Notes: generated by a model not told the origin, from the sequence alone. DNA of 64,000 nt from Chitinimonas sp. BJYL2 (GCF_027257935.1 NZ_JANZKW010000001.1:1054001-1118000); one strand, 5' to 3'; positions 1 through 9,393 are shown, counted from the stretch's first letter. Numbers and translations: made by a program.

Positions 1-314
1 TGCAGATCGGCGCGCAGCGCTGCCAGTTCGGCCATCTTTGCCTCCACCACGGCGAGCTTGCTGCGCAACAGCGCCGCAATCGCCGCCGCCTGATCGTCGG
101 CCTGGCGCAGCGCCAGCAGGTTTTCGCCGATTTCCGCCAGGCTGAAACCGAGTTTCTGCGCGGTCTTGATATACAGCAGGTACTGCACCGTGTCGGGCGC
201 GTACTCCCGGTAGCCGTTGTCGCGGCGGCGCGCAGCAATCAAACCCTGTTGCTCATAGAAGCGCAGGCTGTCGCGGCTCAGTCCGCTGGCGCTGGCCAAT
301 TCTCCGATGCGCAT
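1..314 (-). CDS. MerR-family transcriptional regulator (partial, C-terminus outside window)
   Basis: The minus-strand reading starts MRIGELASASGLSRDSLRFY, the winged-helix DNA-binding start of MerR regulators. A Y-rich wing (RRRDNGYREY) follows, then the long dimerisation helix with SLAEIGENLLALR and a coiled-coil stretch of Leu/Ala heptads up to the window edge. About 104 residues are visible, so the effector-binding end cannot be seen and the inducer is unknown. The start is supported by a strong GGAGG-containing site 4-8 nt upstream. A MerR-type operator/promoter lies in the divergent gap and points at the neighbouring membrane protein gene. The family normally distorts such over-spaced promoters to activate them. 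Assignment to MerR is firm; the target is inferred. Confidence 0.92.
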   Translation of the reverse strand, partial: MRIGELASASGLSRDSLRFYEQQGLIAARRRDNGYREYAPDTVQYLLYIKTAQKLGFSLAEIGENLLALRQADDQAAAIAALLRSKLAVVEAKMAELAALRADL

Positions 315-332
315 GGTGCCTCCTCTCCTTGC

Positions 333-363
333 TTGACCTTGGAGCATACTCCACGGTTTAGAT
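333..363 (+). promoter_or_regulatory. MerR-type operator/promoter with elongated spacer
   Basis: A -35 TTGACC (333-338) and a -10-like TTAGAT (358-363) are separated by 19 bp. The spacer holds the imperfect dyad TTGGAGCATACTCCA. Long spacers with a dyad between the hexamers are the hallmark of promoters activated by MerR proteins. The promoter reads rightward into the 397 gene, away from the divergent regulator gene. Binding by the adjacent regulator is inferred from position. Confidence 0.75.
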
Positions 364-396
364 TGGCGGTCCTTCTTCATTACCCCCGAGGACGCC

Positions 397-825
397 ATGT
401 GGACACTCCGGCAGTATCGCCAGATCGTGCGCGCCAGCGCAGCCTATGACCTGATCGTCACCGCACCCTTTGCTACCCCATGGACCTTTGCGCTGGTACA
501 CCAAGGCTTGGTCTGGCTGGATACCACCCTGGGTTTGCCAGGCCATATGCCGGCATTCGACCCGATTCATATCCTGATGGCCAATCTGCTGGGGTCCGTG
601 GTGTGTGTGTGGTCGGTATTGCGTCTGCGCTCGCCACAACGCCGCTATGGCCGCTACGATGCCTACGCCCGGGCGTTGTTTTCGGCCTGGCAAATTTATG
701 CACTGGCCCACGGTGCCAGCGCCATCATCGTCGTCTTTCTGGTCATTGAGATGGCTTTCGGGCTGGCGCAGGCCCTGCCTGTGACTACGCGGCAGCGCTA
801 CATGCCCGGCTTGGTCAGCAGCTAG
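397..825 (+). CDS. Small membrane protein of unknown function
   Basis: The 142-residue product has hydrophobic segments at about 24-42, 58-75 and 99-127, so it is probably an inner-membrane protein with three or four helices. No catalytic motif is recognisable, and the function is unknown. A GAGG sequence 6 nt before the ATG supports the start. It lies immediately downstream of the MerR-type operator and divergent from the MerR gene, so it is the most likely direct target of that regulator. A dienelactone hydrolase follows after 35 nt and may be co-transcribed, which could link the pair to a stress or detoxification response. That functional link is speculation. Confidence 0.72.
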   Translation: MWTLRQYRQIVRASAAYDLIVTAPFATPWTFALVHQGLVWLDTTLGLPGHMPAFDPIHILMANLLGSVVCVWSVLRLRSPQRRYGRYDAYARALFSAWQIYALAHGASAIIVVFLVIEMAFGLAQALPVTTRQRYMPGLVSS

Positions 826-860
826 AATCGCGATCTGATCCACTGTCCACCCAGGCCGCC

Positions 861-1598
861 ATGCTGATCCAGTCCCACGCCGTTGACCTTGCCACGCCCA
901 CGGGCACCATGCGCACCTATGTGCACCGCCCGGCGGGCGAGGGCCGCTACCCGGCCATCCTGTTCTATTCAGAGATTTTCCAGCAGACCGGGCCGATCGA
1001 GCGCGCGGCCAAGATCATGGCCGGCCACGGCTATGTGGTGCTGGTGCCCGAGGTCTTCCACGAACTGAACCCCATCGGTACTGTGCTGGGCTACGACGAT
1101 GCGGGTCGCGATAAAGGCAACGCCGACAAGGCCGCCAAGCCGGTCATGGCCTACGACGACGACAATGCGGCCATGCTGGCCTGGCTGGATACGCAGCCCT
1201 TTTTCAGCGGCAAGGTCGGGGCGATGGGCTTTTGCCTCGGCGGGCATCTTGCCTTCCGGGCGGCGCTCCACCCGCGTGTAGCTGCGACGGCTTGTTTCTA
1301 TGCCACCGATCTGCACACGCATGTCATCCCCGATGCGCCGGGCCAGCACAGCATGGATCGCCTCGCCGAGATCGGTGGCGAGCTGCTGATGATCTGGGGC
1401 AAGCAGGACCCGCATATTCCGGCTGCCGGCCGGGCCGAGGTGTACGCCAGACTCAGTGCCGCTGGCCTGTGTTTCACGTGGCACGAATTCAACGGCCAGC
1501 ACGCCTTCATGCGCGACGAGGGCGAGCGATATGACCCCGAGCTGGCCATGCTGGGCTATCAGCTGGCGCTGGGCTTGTTTCGGCGCGTGCTGGGCTAG
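861..1598 (+). CDS. Dienelactone hydrolase family protein
   Basis: This is a 245-residue cytoplasmic alpha/beta hydrolase. It shows the dienelactone-hydrolase cysteine nucleophile elbow GFCLGGH (Cys about 120), the acid in WGKQDPHIP and the catalytic histidine in NGQHAFMRDE. The classical reaction is ring opening of dienelactone in chlorocatechol degradation. Most chromosomal paralogues act on other esters or lactones, so the substrate is open. Length fits the family (about 230-250). The gene sits 35 nt after the small membrane protein and ends before rlmF, with no aromatic-degradation genes nearby, which argues against a dedicated catabolic role. Confidence 0.9.
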   Translation: MLIQSHAVDLATPTGTMRTYVHRPAGEGRYPAILFYSEIFQQTGPIERAAKIMAGHGYVVLVPEVFHELNPIGTVLGYDDAGRDKGNADKAAKPVMAYDDDNAAMLAWLDTQPFFSGKVGAMGFCLGGHLAFRAALHPRVAATACFYATDLHTHVIPDAPGQHSMDRLAEIGGELLMIWGKQDPHIPAAGRAEVYARLSAAGLCFTWHEFNGQHAFMRDEGERYDPELAMLGYQLALGLFRRVLG

Positions 1599-1706
1599 TT
1601 CGGGTCCAGGCGGGCACTCGGCGGTTGCGGGCGATGCCGACGCGGCGGCCTGCAAGCCTTACAATACGCATCCAAGCTTAGAGCCGTTGCGGCCAGACCG
1701 GAACCC

Positions 1707-2690
1707 ATGCCCAAAAAACCGACCTCGCCGCGCCCGCCCGTTACAGAGAAAGCCGGCCTGCATCCACGCAATGCGCATCGCAGCCGCTACGACTTCCCGG
1801 CCCTGATGGCTGCCAGCCCCGAGCTGGCGGGTTTTGTCGCCATCAATGCCTATGGCGATGACTCGATCGACTTCTCCAACCCCGCAGCGGTCAAGGCCCT
1901 GAACCGTGCCTTGCTGGTGCAGTTTTACGGGGTGCAAGGCTGGGACATCCCCGCCGACTACCTGTGCCCGCCCATCCCTGGTCGTGCCGACTACCTGCAC
2001 CATCTGGCCGATCTGTTGGCCGATAGCGTGGACGGCAAATTGCTACGCGGGCCGGATATCCGCGTGCTCGATATCGGCGTTGGCGCCAATGCCATTTACC
2101 CGCTGATCGGCCATGCGGTGTATGGCTGGTCCTTTGTCGGTACCGAGGTAGACCAGCTCGCACTGGACAACGCCGCGGCCATCCTCGCCGCGAATCCTGC
2201 CTTCGAGCAGGCTATCGAGCTGCGCTTGCAGACCGAGGCGACGCAGTTTTTCCACGGCGTGATCCAGCCCGGCGAATGGTTCGACCTGTGCCTGTGCAAC
2301 CCGCCGTTTCATGCCTCGCTGGCCGATGCGACGGCCGGCTCACAGCGCAAGTGGCAGAACCTGGGCAAGGCCGAGGCGGCCGGCAAGCAGCCGGTGCTGA
2401 ACTTTGGCGGCCACGGTGGTGAGCTGTGGTGCGATGGCGGTGAAGAAGCCTTCATCTGCCGCATGATTGCCGAGAGTGCCACCCTGCCCACGACCTGCGT
2501 CTGGTTCACCAGCCTGGTCTCCAAGGTCGCTAGCCTGCCCGGCATCTACCGGGCGCTGGAACAAGCGGGCGCGGTGGTCAGCCATACAGTGGATATGGCC
2601 CAAGGCCAGAAGCAGAGTCGCTTCGTGGCTTGGACCTTTCTCGACAAAAGTGAGCAGAGCGCCTGGCGCAAGATGCGCCTGGGTCGTTGA
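1707..2690 (+). CDS. rlmF: 23S rRNA (adenine-1618-N6)-methyltransferase RlmF
   Basis: The 327-residue product is an SAM-dependent methyltransferase. It has the Rossmann motif VLDIGVGANAIYPLIG (about 118-133) and the N6-adenine catalytic motif NPPFH (about 200-204). The N-terminal LHPRNAHRSRYDFPAL and the NFGGHGGELWCDGGEEAF block are characteristic of RlmF (YbiN), which modifies A1618 in 23S rRNA. Length fits the family (about 308-340); the first 20 residues are Pro/Lys-rich and probably disordered. It is convergent with the DUF1501 gene, only 4 nt away, and stands alone as a transcription unit. Confidence 0.93.
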   Translation: MPKKPTSPRPPVTEKAGLHPRNAHRSRYDFPALMAASPELAGFVAINAYGDDSIDFSNPAAVKALNRALLVQFYGVQGWDIPADYLCPPIPGRADYLHHLADLLADSVDGKLLRGPDIRVLDIGVGANAIYPLIGHAVYGWSFVGTEVDQLALDNAAAILAANPAFEQAIELRLQTEATQFFHGVIQPGEWFDLCLCNPPFHASLADATAGSQRKWQNLGKAEAAGKQPVLNFGGHGGELWCDGGEEAFICRMIAESATLPTTCVWFTSLVSKVASLPGIYRALEQAGAVVSHTVDMAQGQKQSRFVAWTFLDKSEQSAWRKMRLGR

Positions 2691-2694
2691 GGCA

Positions 2695-4077
2695 CTAGCC
2701 CAGAAAGCCCAGATTCCTGGTAGAGAAGTTGCCGATATTGGGCACTACCAGTGGCAGTTCCGAGGCCGACACCCCCATCCAGGTTGCTAGCGTGGCAGCG
2801 AGCTGATCCACGCTGGTGGTCGGCAGCAGGCGCCCCTGACCCACATCGTCGGGGCCGTTGACCGATACGCTGGGCAACTGGCCATAGAAGCGCCCGCCCT
2901 GCACCGCGCCACCCATCACGAAATGGTGGCTGCCCCAGCCGTGGTCCGAACCATCGCCGTTGGAACTCAGCGTGCGGCCAAAGTCCGACGCGGTGAACGT
3001 AGTGACCTGGTTGGCCACCCCCAGCTCGACCGTGGCGTTGTAAAAGCTCGCCAGCGCGTTGCTGACATTGGCCAGCAAGCCCGGATGCTGAGTGCCCAGA
3101 TAATCGTGCAGGTCAAAACCGCCGATCGACACAAAGAACACCTGCCGCTGCGTGCCCAGCACGCTGCGTGCGGCGATCAGCTTGGCCACCATCTGCAACT
3201 GGCTGGCAAGATTGTTGGCGGGGTCGAACGGTGTAGCAATCGGCGATAGCCCGGCCAGCGCCGTAGTGACCTGCGAGTTGGCGCTGAGCGCCCGCCGCAC
3301 CACCGTGCTGTGTTCGGCTTCGAGCAGATTGCTGCTGCCTTGCGCCGTGATCAGACTTTGCAGCGCGGTGGAGCAGGCGCTTGAGCCATACAGCGGCTTG
3401 GCCACGCCATTGAGTGCCACGGCCCCGCTGGGACTGAGCTGATACTGCACGGCGGCCTTACCCGACATATACACCGCGTTGCCGCTCACATTGATACAGG
3501 TGAAGGTGCTGGTGGCATTGCTGTTCAGGAACAGATCGCCGATGCGCCCACCCCAGCCGGAGGTGGCGCCTTCGGGGGAGGACGCCTGCCATACGGATTG
3601 CTGGTCGTTGTGCGAGAACAGCTTGGGCGGCAGGGGTACGCTGGCGGCCTTGTATTGCGCCAGCGTGGTGGGCTGGATCAGGGTGCCGATATTGAGCAGC
3701 ACGCCGAGTTTGCCCTGATCGAAGATCGGCTTGAGCGCCGACATGCTCGGCGCCAGCGCCATCTGACGGGCGTCGGGCAGGGCCACCGTGGGGTTCAGCG
3801 CGGTGGCCGCCAAGGTGTCCCGTGGCGTGGCAAGGGCCTGACGGATTGCGGCATAGGCGTTGTAGCTGGCCGTGTCGTAGGGCACCAGCGTATTGCCGTA
3901 ATCGTTACCGCCATACAGGAACACGCACACCAAGGCTTTGTAGCCGCCGCTGGCGTTGGCTGCGGCAGCTTCACCGATACTGGCAAGGCTCATGGCCCAG
4001 GGTGCGGCGGCACCGGCCAGGCTCAGGCTGGCGCTGCGGCGCAGGAATTCGCGACGGGTGATCTCTTTGAGTGACAT
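2695..4077 (-). CDS. DUF1501 domain protein, Tat-exported
   Basis: The 460-residue protein starts with a twin-arginine signal (RREFLRRS followed by a hydrophobic stretch and an Ala-rich cleavage region near residue 40), so it is exported folded to the periplasm or cell surface. The mature part is DUF1501, related to the alkaline-phosphatase/sulfatase fold. Visible blocks are LVCVFLYGGNDYGNTLVPYD, FSHNDQQSVWQ, GGFDLHD, ASDFGRTLSSNGDGSDHGWG and the C-terminal WMGVSASEL. Conserved Asp/His residues suggest metal binding. It follows the DUF1800 gene by 11 nt on the same strand, the usual pairing of these two families. The molecular function is not known, so only the family call is firm. Confidence 0.93.
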   Translation of the reverse strand: MSLKEITRREFLRRSASLSLAGAAAPWAMSLASIGEAAAANASGGYKALVCVFLYGGNDYGNTLVPYDTASYNAYAAIRQALATPRDTLAATALNPTVALPDARQMALAPSMSALKPIFDQGKLGVLLNIGTLIQPTTLAQYKAASVPLPPKLFSHNDQQSVWQASSPEGATSGWGGRIGDLFLNSNATSTFTCINVSGNAVYMSGKAAVQYQLSPSGAVALNGVAKPLYGSSACSTALQSLITAQGSSNLLEAEHSTVVRRALSANSQVTTALAGLSPIATPFDPANNLASQLQMVAKLIAARSVLGTQRQVFFVSIGGFDLHDYLGTQHPGLLANVSNALASFYNATVELGVANQVTTFTASDFGRTLSSNGDGSDHGWGSHHFVMGGAVQGGRFYGQLPSVSVNGPDDVGQGRLLPTTSVDQLAATLATWMGVSASELPLVVPNIGNFSTRNLGFLG

Positions 4078-4088
4078 GGTCGCGCTCC

Positions 4089-5822
4089 TTATTTGGCAAT
4101 CAGGTATTCGGGCGATGCCATCGTCAGCAGCAAGGCAGCCTGAATCCGGTTGAGTCGTGCCGCATCGCTGCTGGCCGTAATCGCATTCACGGCGTTAGTG
4201 ATGGTGTTCTGCGTGCTGCTCGATAGCTGGCCCGCCGCCAGCAGCAGATTGCAGCGCGCGACGAGCGCCGCGGCATCGTTGGCGAGCGTGAGCCAGCCGC
4301 TGTAGTCGGGCTTCACCTCGCCGACACCGTTCTGGATCACGGTCTGCATATAGTTGAGGTAGGCCACCACGGTGGATTCGTTGGTGATCTGGAACTCGGG
4401 CGCGACGAGCCCCGTGGTGCCGAGGCTCGTATTGGGTGGTACATAGCCGGGGCGGAAGAAGTTGAACACGCTAGGCGAGCGCAGCGGGCTCTGACCCAGC
4501 CGGGTACTGGCACTGGAGGTATCGCCGATATTCCACAGATCGGTCGGCGATTTCACGGCCGCCGTGCGCGCCCACTGCACGAAACGCAGTACTGGCTCGC
4601 GCAATTTGCCCCAGCTGGCGGGTTGCGCTGCCGGCGCACTGCGTGCCTCGGGGTCCAGTAACACCGCGCGCAGGGTGGCTTTAAGATCGCCCCGGATGCC
4701 GTTGGTGTTGTTGAAGGCGGTGGCCACGCGGCCCACATAGGCCGCGCTGGGATTGCTGGTCACCAGCCGCTGGATTAGCTGGCGGCCGATGAAAGGGCCG
4801 ACATTGGGATGGTTGGCAATCGTATCCAGCGCGATCTTGAGCGCGTCGACACCCGGCGTGCTGCCGGGGATGGTGACGCCCAGAAACGTCTTGTCCAAGG
4901 TGGAGTGGCGGCTGGCGACCAGGCTCATGGGCCGGCGCTGGAAATCGGGCTTGGTCTTGTCGTAGGCCGTGTAGTCCCAGCCGGTGAATACGCGGGCCAG
5001 ACCGCTGATATCGGCCTGCGCGTAGGTGTCGAGCGGTTTGCCATCGGCACCGGTTTTGACCGTGCCGTCGTTATTAAGCTGATACAGGCCCAGCGAGAAT
5101 AGTTGCAGCACTTCACGCGCATAGTTCTCGTCGGGCACACGGCCCTTGGCATCTTCTTTCTGGTTGCCGCGCATGTTCAGGTAGTTGCCCATGCCGGTCG
5201 ACAAGGTCACGGCTTCGAGCAGGCCGCGGTAGTTGCCGAAGGCATACTCTTCCAGCGTGTCCACATAGGCGGCCATACAGAAACCCCGCCAGGGCACGGG
5301 CAGGCCGGTCATGGACACCACGAAGATTTCCGACAAGGCCAGCACCATGCGCTGGCGCAGCGTGTCTGGGGCGCTGATCAGCTTGCGCCACAGGGTGTTA
5401 TCGGTGCCCTGGAAGCCGTTCGCGTTGTTCGGGTCGTTCTGGTAACCCCGGGCAATCATCCAGTCCCAGTGGCCCTGATTGCGGGGCAGGGCAAACTGCG
5501 CGTCCAGCCAGCCGCTGTAACCCGCGGCCTTTACCTGGGCCAGATCGGCGTCCGTGACCGCCAGTGCGGCTTGCATCAGAAAGCGCGCGGCGTCCGGGTC
5601 CGTGATGGCAGCGGGAGGCGGGCTTGGCGCCGGCGTGGGGGTTGGCGTGGGCGGGGTACCGCCTGCTGGTGGCGGCGAGCCACTGCCGCCATCACCACCG
5701 CCACCGCAGGCGGCCAGCAAGCTGGCGGCGAGCGCCGCGCTGGCCAGGCCGGGTGCCGGGCTTGTGACGGGCGGAGTGTCGGCAATATCGACGGATGGCG
5801 CTATGACGTCCTGGGTGTCCAT
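4089..5822 (-). CDS. DUF1800 domain protein with lipobox-like N-terminus
   Basis: The product is about 577 residues from the ATG at 5822; an upstream ATG at 5969 is less likely because the added 49 residues look non-coding and the 5822 start has an AAGGGA site. The N-terminus holds a hydrophobic run ending in LLAAC (Cys about 39) followed by a Gly/Pro-rich linker to about residue 75, which resembles a lipoprotein signal. It lacks the usual basic residues before the hydrophobic core, so lipidation is uncertain. The rest is a full DUF1800 domain (FLMQAALAVTDADL, LALSEIFVVS, YLNMRGNQKEDAKGRVPDEN, REVLQLFSLG, GWDYTAYD, FLGVTIPG, RFVQWAR, FNFFRPGY). It leads the two-gene operon with DUF1501. Its role is unknown. 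Confidence 0.9.
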   Translation of the reverse strand: MDTQDVIAPSVDIADTPPVTSPAPGLASAALAASLLAACGGGGDGGSGSPPPAGGTPPTPTPTPAPSPPPAAITDPDAARFLMQAALAVTDADLAQVKAAGYSGWLDAQFALPRNQGHWDWMIARGYQNDPNNANGFQGTDNTLWRKLISAPDTLRQRMVLALSEIFVVSMTGLPVPWRGFCMAAYVDTLEEYAFGNYRGLLEAVTLSTGMGNYLNMRGNQKEDAKGRVPDENYAREVLQLFSLGLYQLNNDGTVKTGADGKPLDTYAQADISGLARVFTGWDYTAYDKTKPDFQRRPMSLVASRHSTLDKTFLGVTIPGSTPGVDALKIALDTIANHPNVGPFIGRQLIQRLVTSNPSAAYVGRVATAFNNTNGIRGDLKATLRAVLLDPEARSAPAAQPASWGKLREPVLRFVQWARTAAVKSPTDLWNIGDTSSASTRLGQSPLRSPSVFNFFRPGYVPPNTSLGTTGLVAPEFQITNESTVVAYLNYMQTVIQNGVGEVKPDYSGWLTLANDAAALVARCNLLLAAGQLSSSTQNTITNAVNAITASSDAARLNRIQAALLLTMASPEYLIAK

Positions 5823-5853
5823 GGCCGATTCCCTTTCTCGCCGGGCGGCGATC

Positions 5854-5900
5854 AAAAATATGACATCAGTATATTCTGCTTGCGCGCTAAAAATATGACA
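5854..5900. repeat. Two 12-bp direct repeats upstream of the DUF1800/DUF1501 operon
   Basis: The sequence AAAAATATGACA occurs at 5854-5865 and exactly again at 5889-5900, 35 bp apart, in an A+T-rich island between the divergent DUF1800 and decarboxylase genes. On the minus strand it reads TGTCATATTTTT, with TATACT between the copies as a possible -10. Repeats about three helical turns apart just upstream of a start are likely binding sites or promoter elements. The binding protein is unknown. Confidence 0.55.
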
Positions 5901-6038
5901 AAGTCGTAAGCAGGTGGCCTGGTATGTAAATCTTTGCAAGTGCCCCGACGAACGGCAGGCACAAGCCACGCGCTGGCAGGGAAGTCGCCAGACGGCTTAT
6001 GCTTTGCGCCCAAGCTGCCGTGTTGTGTAAAGGCCCCC

Positions 6039-7157
6039 ATGCACCCTCAAGAACACCCCGACTTGCCCCTGCTTCGGAATGCGCTGGCGCAGGGCCACCC
6101 TACGCCCTTGCTGCTGATGAAGGCGACGACGCTTACAGCGCAGGTCCAGCGTTTCCGGGCCGCCTTGCCCCGCGTGATCCCCCACTTTGCCGTCAAATGC
6201 AATCCCGATCCGGCTGTGCTGCGTACGCTGCGGGCAGCCGGAGCAGGTTTTGAGATCGCTTCGCCGGATGAGCTGCAACGGTGTCTGGCACTCGGGGTGC
6301 CGGCGGCTGAACTGTATTACAGCAACCCGGTTCGCGCGCGCGATGCCATTGCCCAAGCGGCGCGGGCGGGCGTGCAGTGGTTTGTGATTGATAGCATCGA
6401 AGAGCTGCACAAGGTGCATGCCATCCACCCCGGCGCCAGCCTGTATCTGCGCCTGCACACCAGCAACGAAGGCGCGGTATCGCCGCTATCGGACAAGTTC
6501 GGCGTTCTGGAGGCAGATATTGCGCCGCTGCTGGATGAGGCGATGCGCTTGCGTGCGGATCTGGCGGGGGTCACGTTTCACGCGGGCTCACAGTGCTTGA
6601 ACCCCGACAACTGGCTGATCGGCATTCGTGCGGCGCTGGCGGTATTCGGGCAGATGCGTGAGCGCGGATTGCGGCCAAGGTTGTTGAATCTGGGCGGTGG
6701 CTACCCGGTCCGCCACCGTGAACCGGTGCCTGATATCGAGACCATCGCCGCGCAGGTCAATACGTTGCTCGCCAGCGTTCCGGACGAGGTGCACATCATT
6801 GCCGAACCGGGCCGGTTTCTGGTGTCGGAAGCCGGTTGGTTGCTGACACGTGTGATCGGTACCACGGTCAGACGGGGTCAGCCTTGGGCCTATCTGGATG
6901 CGGGGGTATTCCAAGGTTTGCTCGAAAGCATTACCGGGATTGAATACGATCTGTACACCGAGCGGCACGGGCCCAGGGTGCCTTGGGTGATTGCCGGGCC
7001 GACCTGTGATTCGATGGATATCTGCCATCGCGCCCAGCCTATGCCTGCGGATCTGCGCGAAGGCGATCTCGTCTACGTGCGCAACGCCGGTGCCTACAGC
7101 AATGCCTGCAGTAGCGGCTTCAATGGCTTTGCGCTGCCCGAGGTGGTGCTGGTGTAG
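6039..7157 (+). CDS. PLP-dependent ornithine/lysine decarboxylase (alanine-racemase fold)
   Basis: The 372-residue enzyme belongs to fold-type III decarboxylases (eukaryotic-type ODC family). The PLP lysine lies in FAVKCNPDP, followed by HAGSQ, the glycine-rich LGGGYP, the phosphate-binding EPGRF and the active-site cysteine block PTCDSMD. Family members decarboxylate ornithine (to putrescine) or lysine (to cadaverine); the motifs do not separate the two. The ATG at 6039 is preferred because it has AAGG upstream and places the first barrel strand at the usual distance; an in-frame ATG at 5934 would add 35 atypical residues. It stands alone, divergent from DUF1800, with no other polyamine gene in view. 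Confidence 0.9.
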   Translation: MHPQEHPDLPLLRNALAQGHPTPLLLMKATTLTAQVQRFRAALPRVIPHFAVKCNPDPAVLRTLRAAGAGFEIASPDELQRCLALGVPAAELYYSNPVRARDAIAQAARAGVQWFVIDSIEELHKVHAIHPGASLYLRLHTSNEGAVSPLSDKFGVLEADIAPLLDEAMRLRADLAGVTFHAGSQCLNPDNWLIGIRAALAVFGQMRERGLRPRLLNLGGGYPVRHREPVPDIETIAAQVNTLLASVPDEVHIIAEPGRFLVSEAGWLLTRVIGTTVRRGQPWAYLDAGVFQGLLESITGIEYDLYTERHGPRVPWVIAGPTCDSMDICHRAQPMPADLREGDLVYVRNAGAYSNACSSGFNGFALPEVVLV

Positions 7158-7175
7158 ACCTGCTGCACCGCCGTT

Positions 7176-7190
7176 TGTAGTCGGACTCAA
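7176..7190 (+). promoter_or_regulatory. TGTAGT-type operator candidate upstream of tkt
   Basis: TGTAGTCGGACTCAA is a near-palindrome of TGTAGTC-G-GACTACA (two mismatched positions). The same TGTAGTC core recurs upstream of gap, the gene between gap and pgk, and fba in this window. It lies about 180 nt before the transketolase start. The shape recalls RpiR-family HexR sites of sugar metabolism, but the regulator is inferred. Confidence 0.5.
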
Positions 7191-7369
7191 CAAATTGCCA
7201 TTCCTGCGGAGTAGCAAAGTTACGATAGAGGTCTAAATTATGGCTATTTATCAACGACTTGGCTTGCCTGCGCGGGCCTGAGACGCGATAATGCGCGCGC
7301 TTCTTATACGGCCACCCCGGCATAAAGGTGGCCCGTCTTATTGCTTCCTGTTTAAAGAGACCTTTCCTG

Positions 7370-9367
7370 ATGGCTGCAACCTGCAAGCAACTCGCCGATG
7401 CAATCCGTGCCCTGTCCATGGATGCTGTGCAACAAGCCAATTCCGGTCACCCCGGCGCCCCCATGGGCATGGCCGAAATCGCACTGGCGCTGTGGGGTGG
7501 CCATCTGCGTCACAATCCGAGCAACCCGCTGTGGGCCGACCGCGACCGTTTCGTGCTCAGCAACGGCCACGGCTCGATGCTGATCTACTCCTTGCTGCAC
7601 CTCACCGGCTACGCGCTGCCGATTGAAGAACTGAAGAACTTCCGCCAGTTCCACAGCAAGACCCCGGGCCACCCCGAATACGGCTACGCCCCCGGCGTGG
7701 AAACCACCACCGGCCCGCTGGGCCAGGGCATCACCAATGCCGTGGGCATGGCACTGGCCGAAAAGATGCTGGCCGCGCAATTCAACCAGCCTGGCCACGC
7801 GATCGTTGACCACCACACCTATGTGTTCATGGGTGACGGCTGCCTGATGGAAGGCATCAGCCACGAGGCCTGCTCGCTGGCCGGCACCTGGAAGCTGGGC
7901 AAACTGATCGCCTTCTGGGACGACAACGGCATCTCCATCGACGGCCATGTCGAACCCTGGTTCAGCGACGACACGCCCAAGCGTTTCGAATCCTACGGCT
8001 GGCAAGTGATCCGCGCGGTCGATGGCCATGATGTCGACGCCGTCGATGCCGCCATCCGCGCCGCCAAGGCCAATGCCGACCAACCCGCCCTGATCTGCTG
8101 CCGCACCGTCATCGGCAAGGGCTCGCCCAACAAGGCTGGCACGCACGATGTGCACGGCGCCGCCCTGGGTGCCGCCGAAGTCGCCGCCACGCGTGAAGCA
8201 CTGGGCTGGGCGCATGCACCGTTCGAGATCCCAGCCGATGTGTATGCGGGCTGGGATGCCAAGGCCAAGGGCGCGACCCTGGAAACCGAGTGGAACGCCA
8301 AGTTCGCCGCCTACCGTGCCGCCCACCCCGCGCTGGCTGCCGAGTTCGAGCGCCGCATGAAGGGCGAGCTGCCCGCCAATTGGGCTGAAACCAAGGCCGC
8401 CGCCATCGCCAAGATCAGCGACGCCGCGCAAACCGTGGCCAGCCGCAAGGCCAGCCAGATCGCGATTGAAGCGTACTCGCCGTCCTTCCCCGAATTCGTC
8501 GGCGGCTCGGCCGACCTGACCGGCTCGAACCTGACCAACTGGACCGGCAGCAAGTGGATCGATGCCGCGACCGGCGCCGGCAACTACATCAGCTACGGCG
8601 TGCGCGAGTTCGGCATGGCCGCGATCATGAACGGCATGACGCTGCACGGCGGCCTGCGCCCCTACGGCGGTACCTTCCTGATGTTCAGCGAGTACGCCCG
8701 CAACGCGCTGCGCATGGCGGCGCTGATGAAGATCAACCCGATGTTCGTGTTCACCCACGATTCCATCGGCCTCGGCGAAGACGGCCCGACGCACCAGGCC
8801 GTGGAACAGACCGCCACGCTGCGTTACATCCCCAATATGGACGTCTGGCGTCCGTGCGACACCACCGAAACCGCCGTGGCCTGGGCGCATGGCATCGAGC
8901 AGAAGTCGCGCCCGAGCAGTTTCATCCTCAGCCGCCAGAACCTGATGTTTGTTTCACGTGACGCCGATCAAACCGCCAATATCGCCAAGGGCGGCTATGT
9001 GCTGCGCGAAGCAACCGGCGGCGCACCCAAACTGATCCTGATTGCCACCGGTTCGGAAATGGAACTGGCGATCAAGGCCCGCGAGCAGCTCGAAGCCGAA
9101 GGCACGCCGACGCGCGTGGTATCGATGCCGTGTACCAATGTGTTCGACCGCCAGGATGCTGCCTACCGTGCCGCCGTGCTGCCCAAGGGTGTCGTGCGCG
9201 TGGCGATTGAAGCCGGCGTCAGCGATTTCTGGCGCAAGTACGTAGGCCTCGACGGCGATGTGGTCGGTATCGACACCTTCGGCGAATCGGCCCCGGCGGG
9301 CGTGCTGTTCAAGCACTTCGGTTTTACCGTGGAGAACGTGGTCGCCAAGGCGCGCGCCGTACTGTAA
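7370..9367 (+). CDS. tkt: Transketolase
   Basis: The 665-residue cytoplasmic enzyme transfers two-carbon units between pentose-phosphate and glycolytic sugars using thiamine diphosphate. The N-terminus ([20 protein letters not shown], then [10 protein letters not shown]) is the classic transketolase start. The ThDP-binding block [18 protein letters not shown] and the middle-domain blocks [18 protein letters not shown] and [14 protein letters not shown] are intact, as is the C-terminal domain. The ATG at 7370 is chosen over one at 7328 because it matches the usual transketolase N-terminus. A TGTAGT-type site lies upstream, as for gap and fba, and the Lar-like small gene follows a hairpin downstream. 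Confidence 0.97.
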   Translation: MAATCKQLADAIRALSMDAVQQANSGHPGAPMGMAEIALALWGGHLRHNPSNPLWADRDRFVLSNGHGSMLIYSLLHLTGYALPIEELKNFRQFHSKTPGHPEYGYAPGVETTTGPLGQGITNAVGMALAEKMLAAQFNQPGHAIVDHHTYVFMGDGCLMEGISHEACSLAGTWKLGKLIAFWDDNGISIDGHVEPWFSDDTPKRFESYGWQVIRAVDGHDVDAVDAAIRAAKANADQPALICCRTVIGKGSPNKAGTHDVHGAALGAAEVAATREALGWAHAPFEIPADVYAGWDAKAKGATLETEWNAKFAAYRAAHPALAAEFERRMKGELPANWAETKAAAIAKISDAAQTVASRKASQIAIEAYSPSFPEFVGGSADLTGSNLTNWTGSKWIDAATGAGNYISYGVREFGMAAIMNGMTLHGGLRPYGGTFLMFSEYARNALRMAALMKINPMFVFTHDSIGLGEDGPTHQAVEQTATLRYIPNMDVWRPCDTTETAVAWAHGIEQKSRPSSFILSRQNLMFVSRDADQTANIAKGGYVLREATGGAPKLILIATGSEMELAIKAREQLEAEGTPTRVVSMPCTNVFDRQDAAYRAAVLPKGVVRVAIEAGVSDFWRKYVGLDGDVVGIDTFGESAPAGVLFKHFGFTVENVVAKARAVL

Positions 9368-9393
9368 GCCCGCGCGGCCAGCCGTAACCTGCC

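Noticed and set aside
5823-5969. N-terminal extension of the DUF1800 protein
   Set aside because: The extra 49 residues are Cys/Arg-rich and unlike a signal peptide, and they run through the repeated promoter elements, so the 5822 start is preferred.
7352-8890. Long minus-strand frame inside tkt
   Set aside because: Antisense shadow of a clearly conserved gene; composition biased toward Gly/Val/His/Arg with no motifs.
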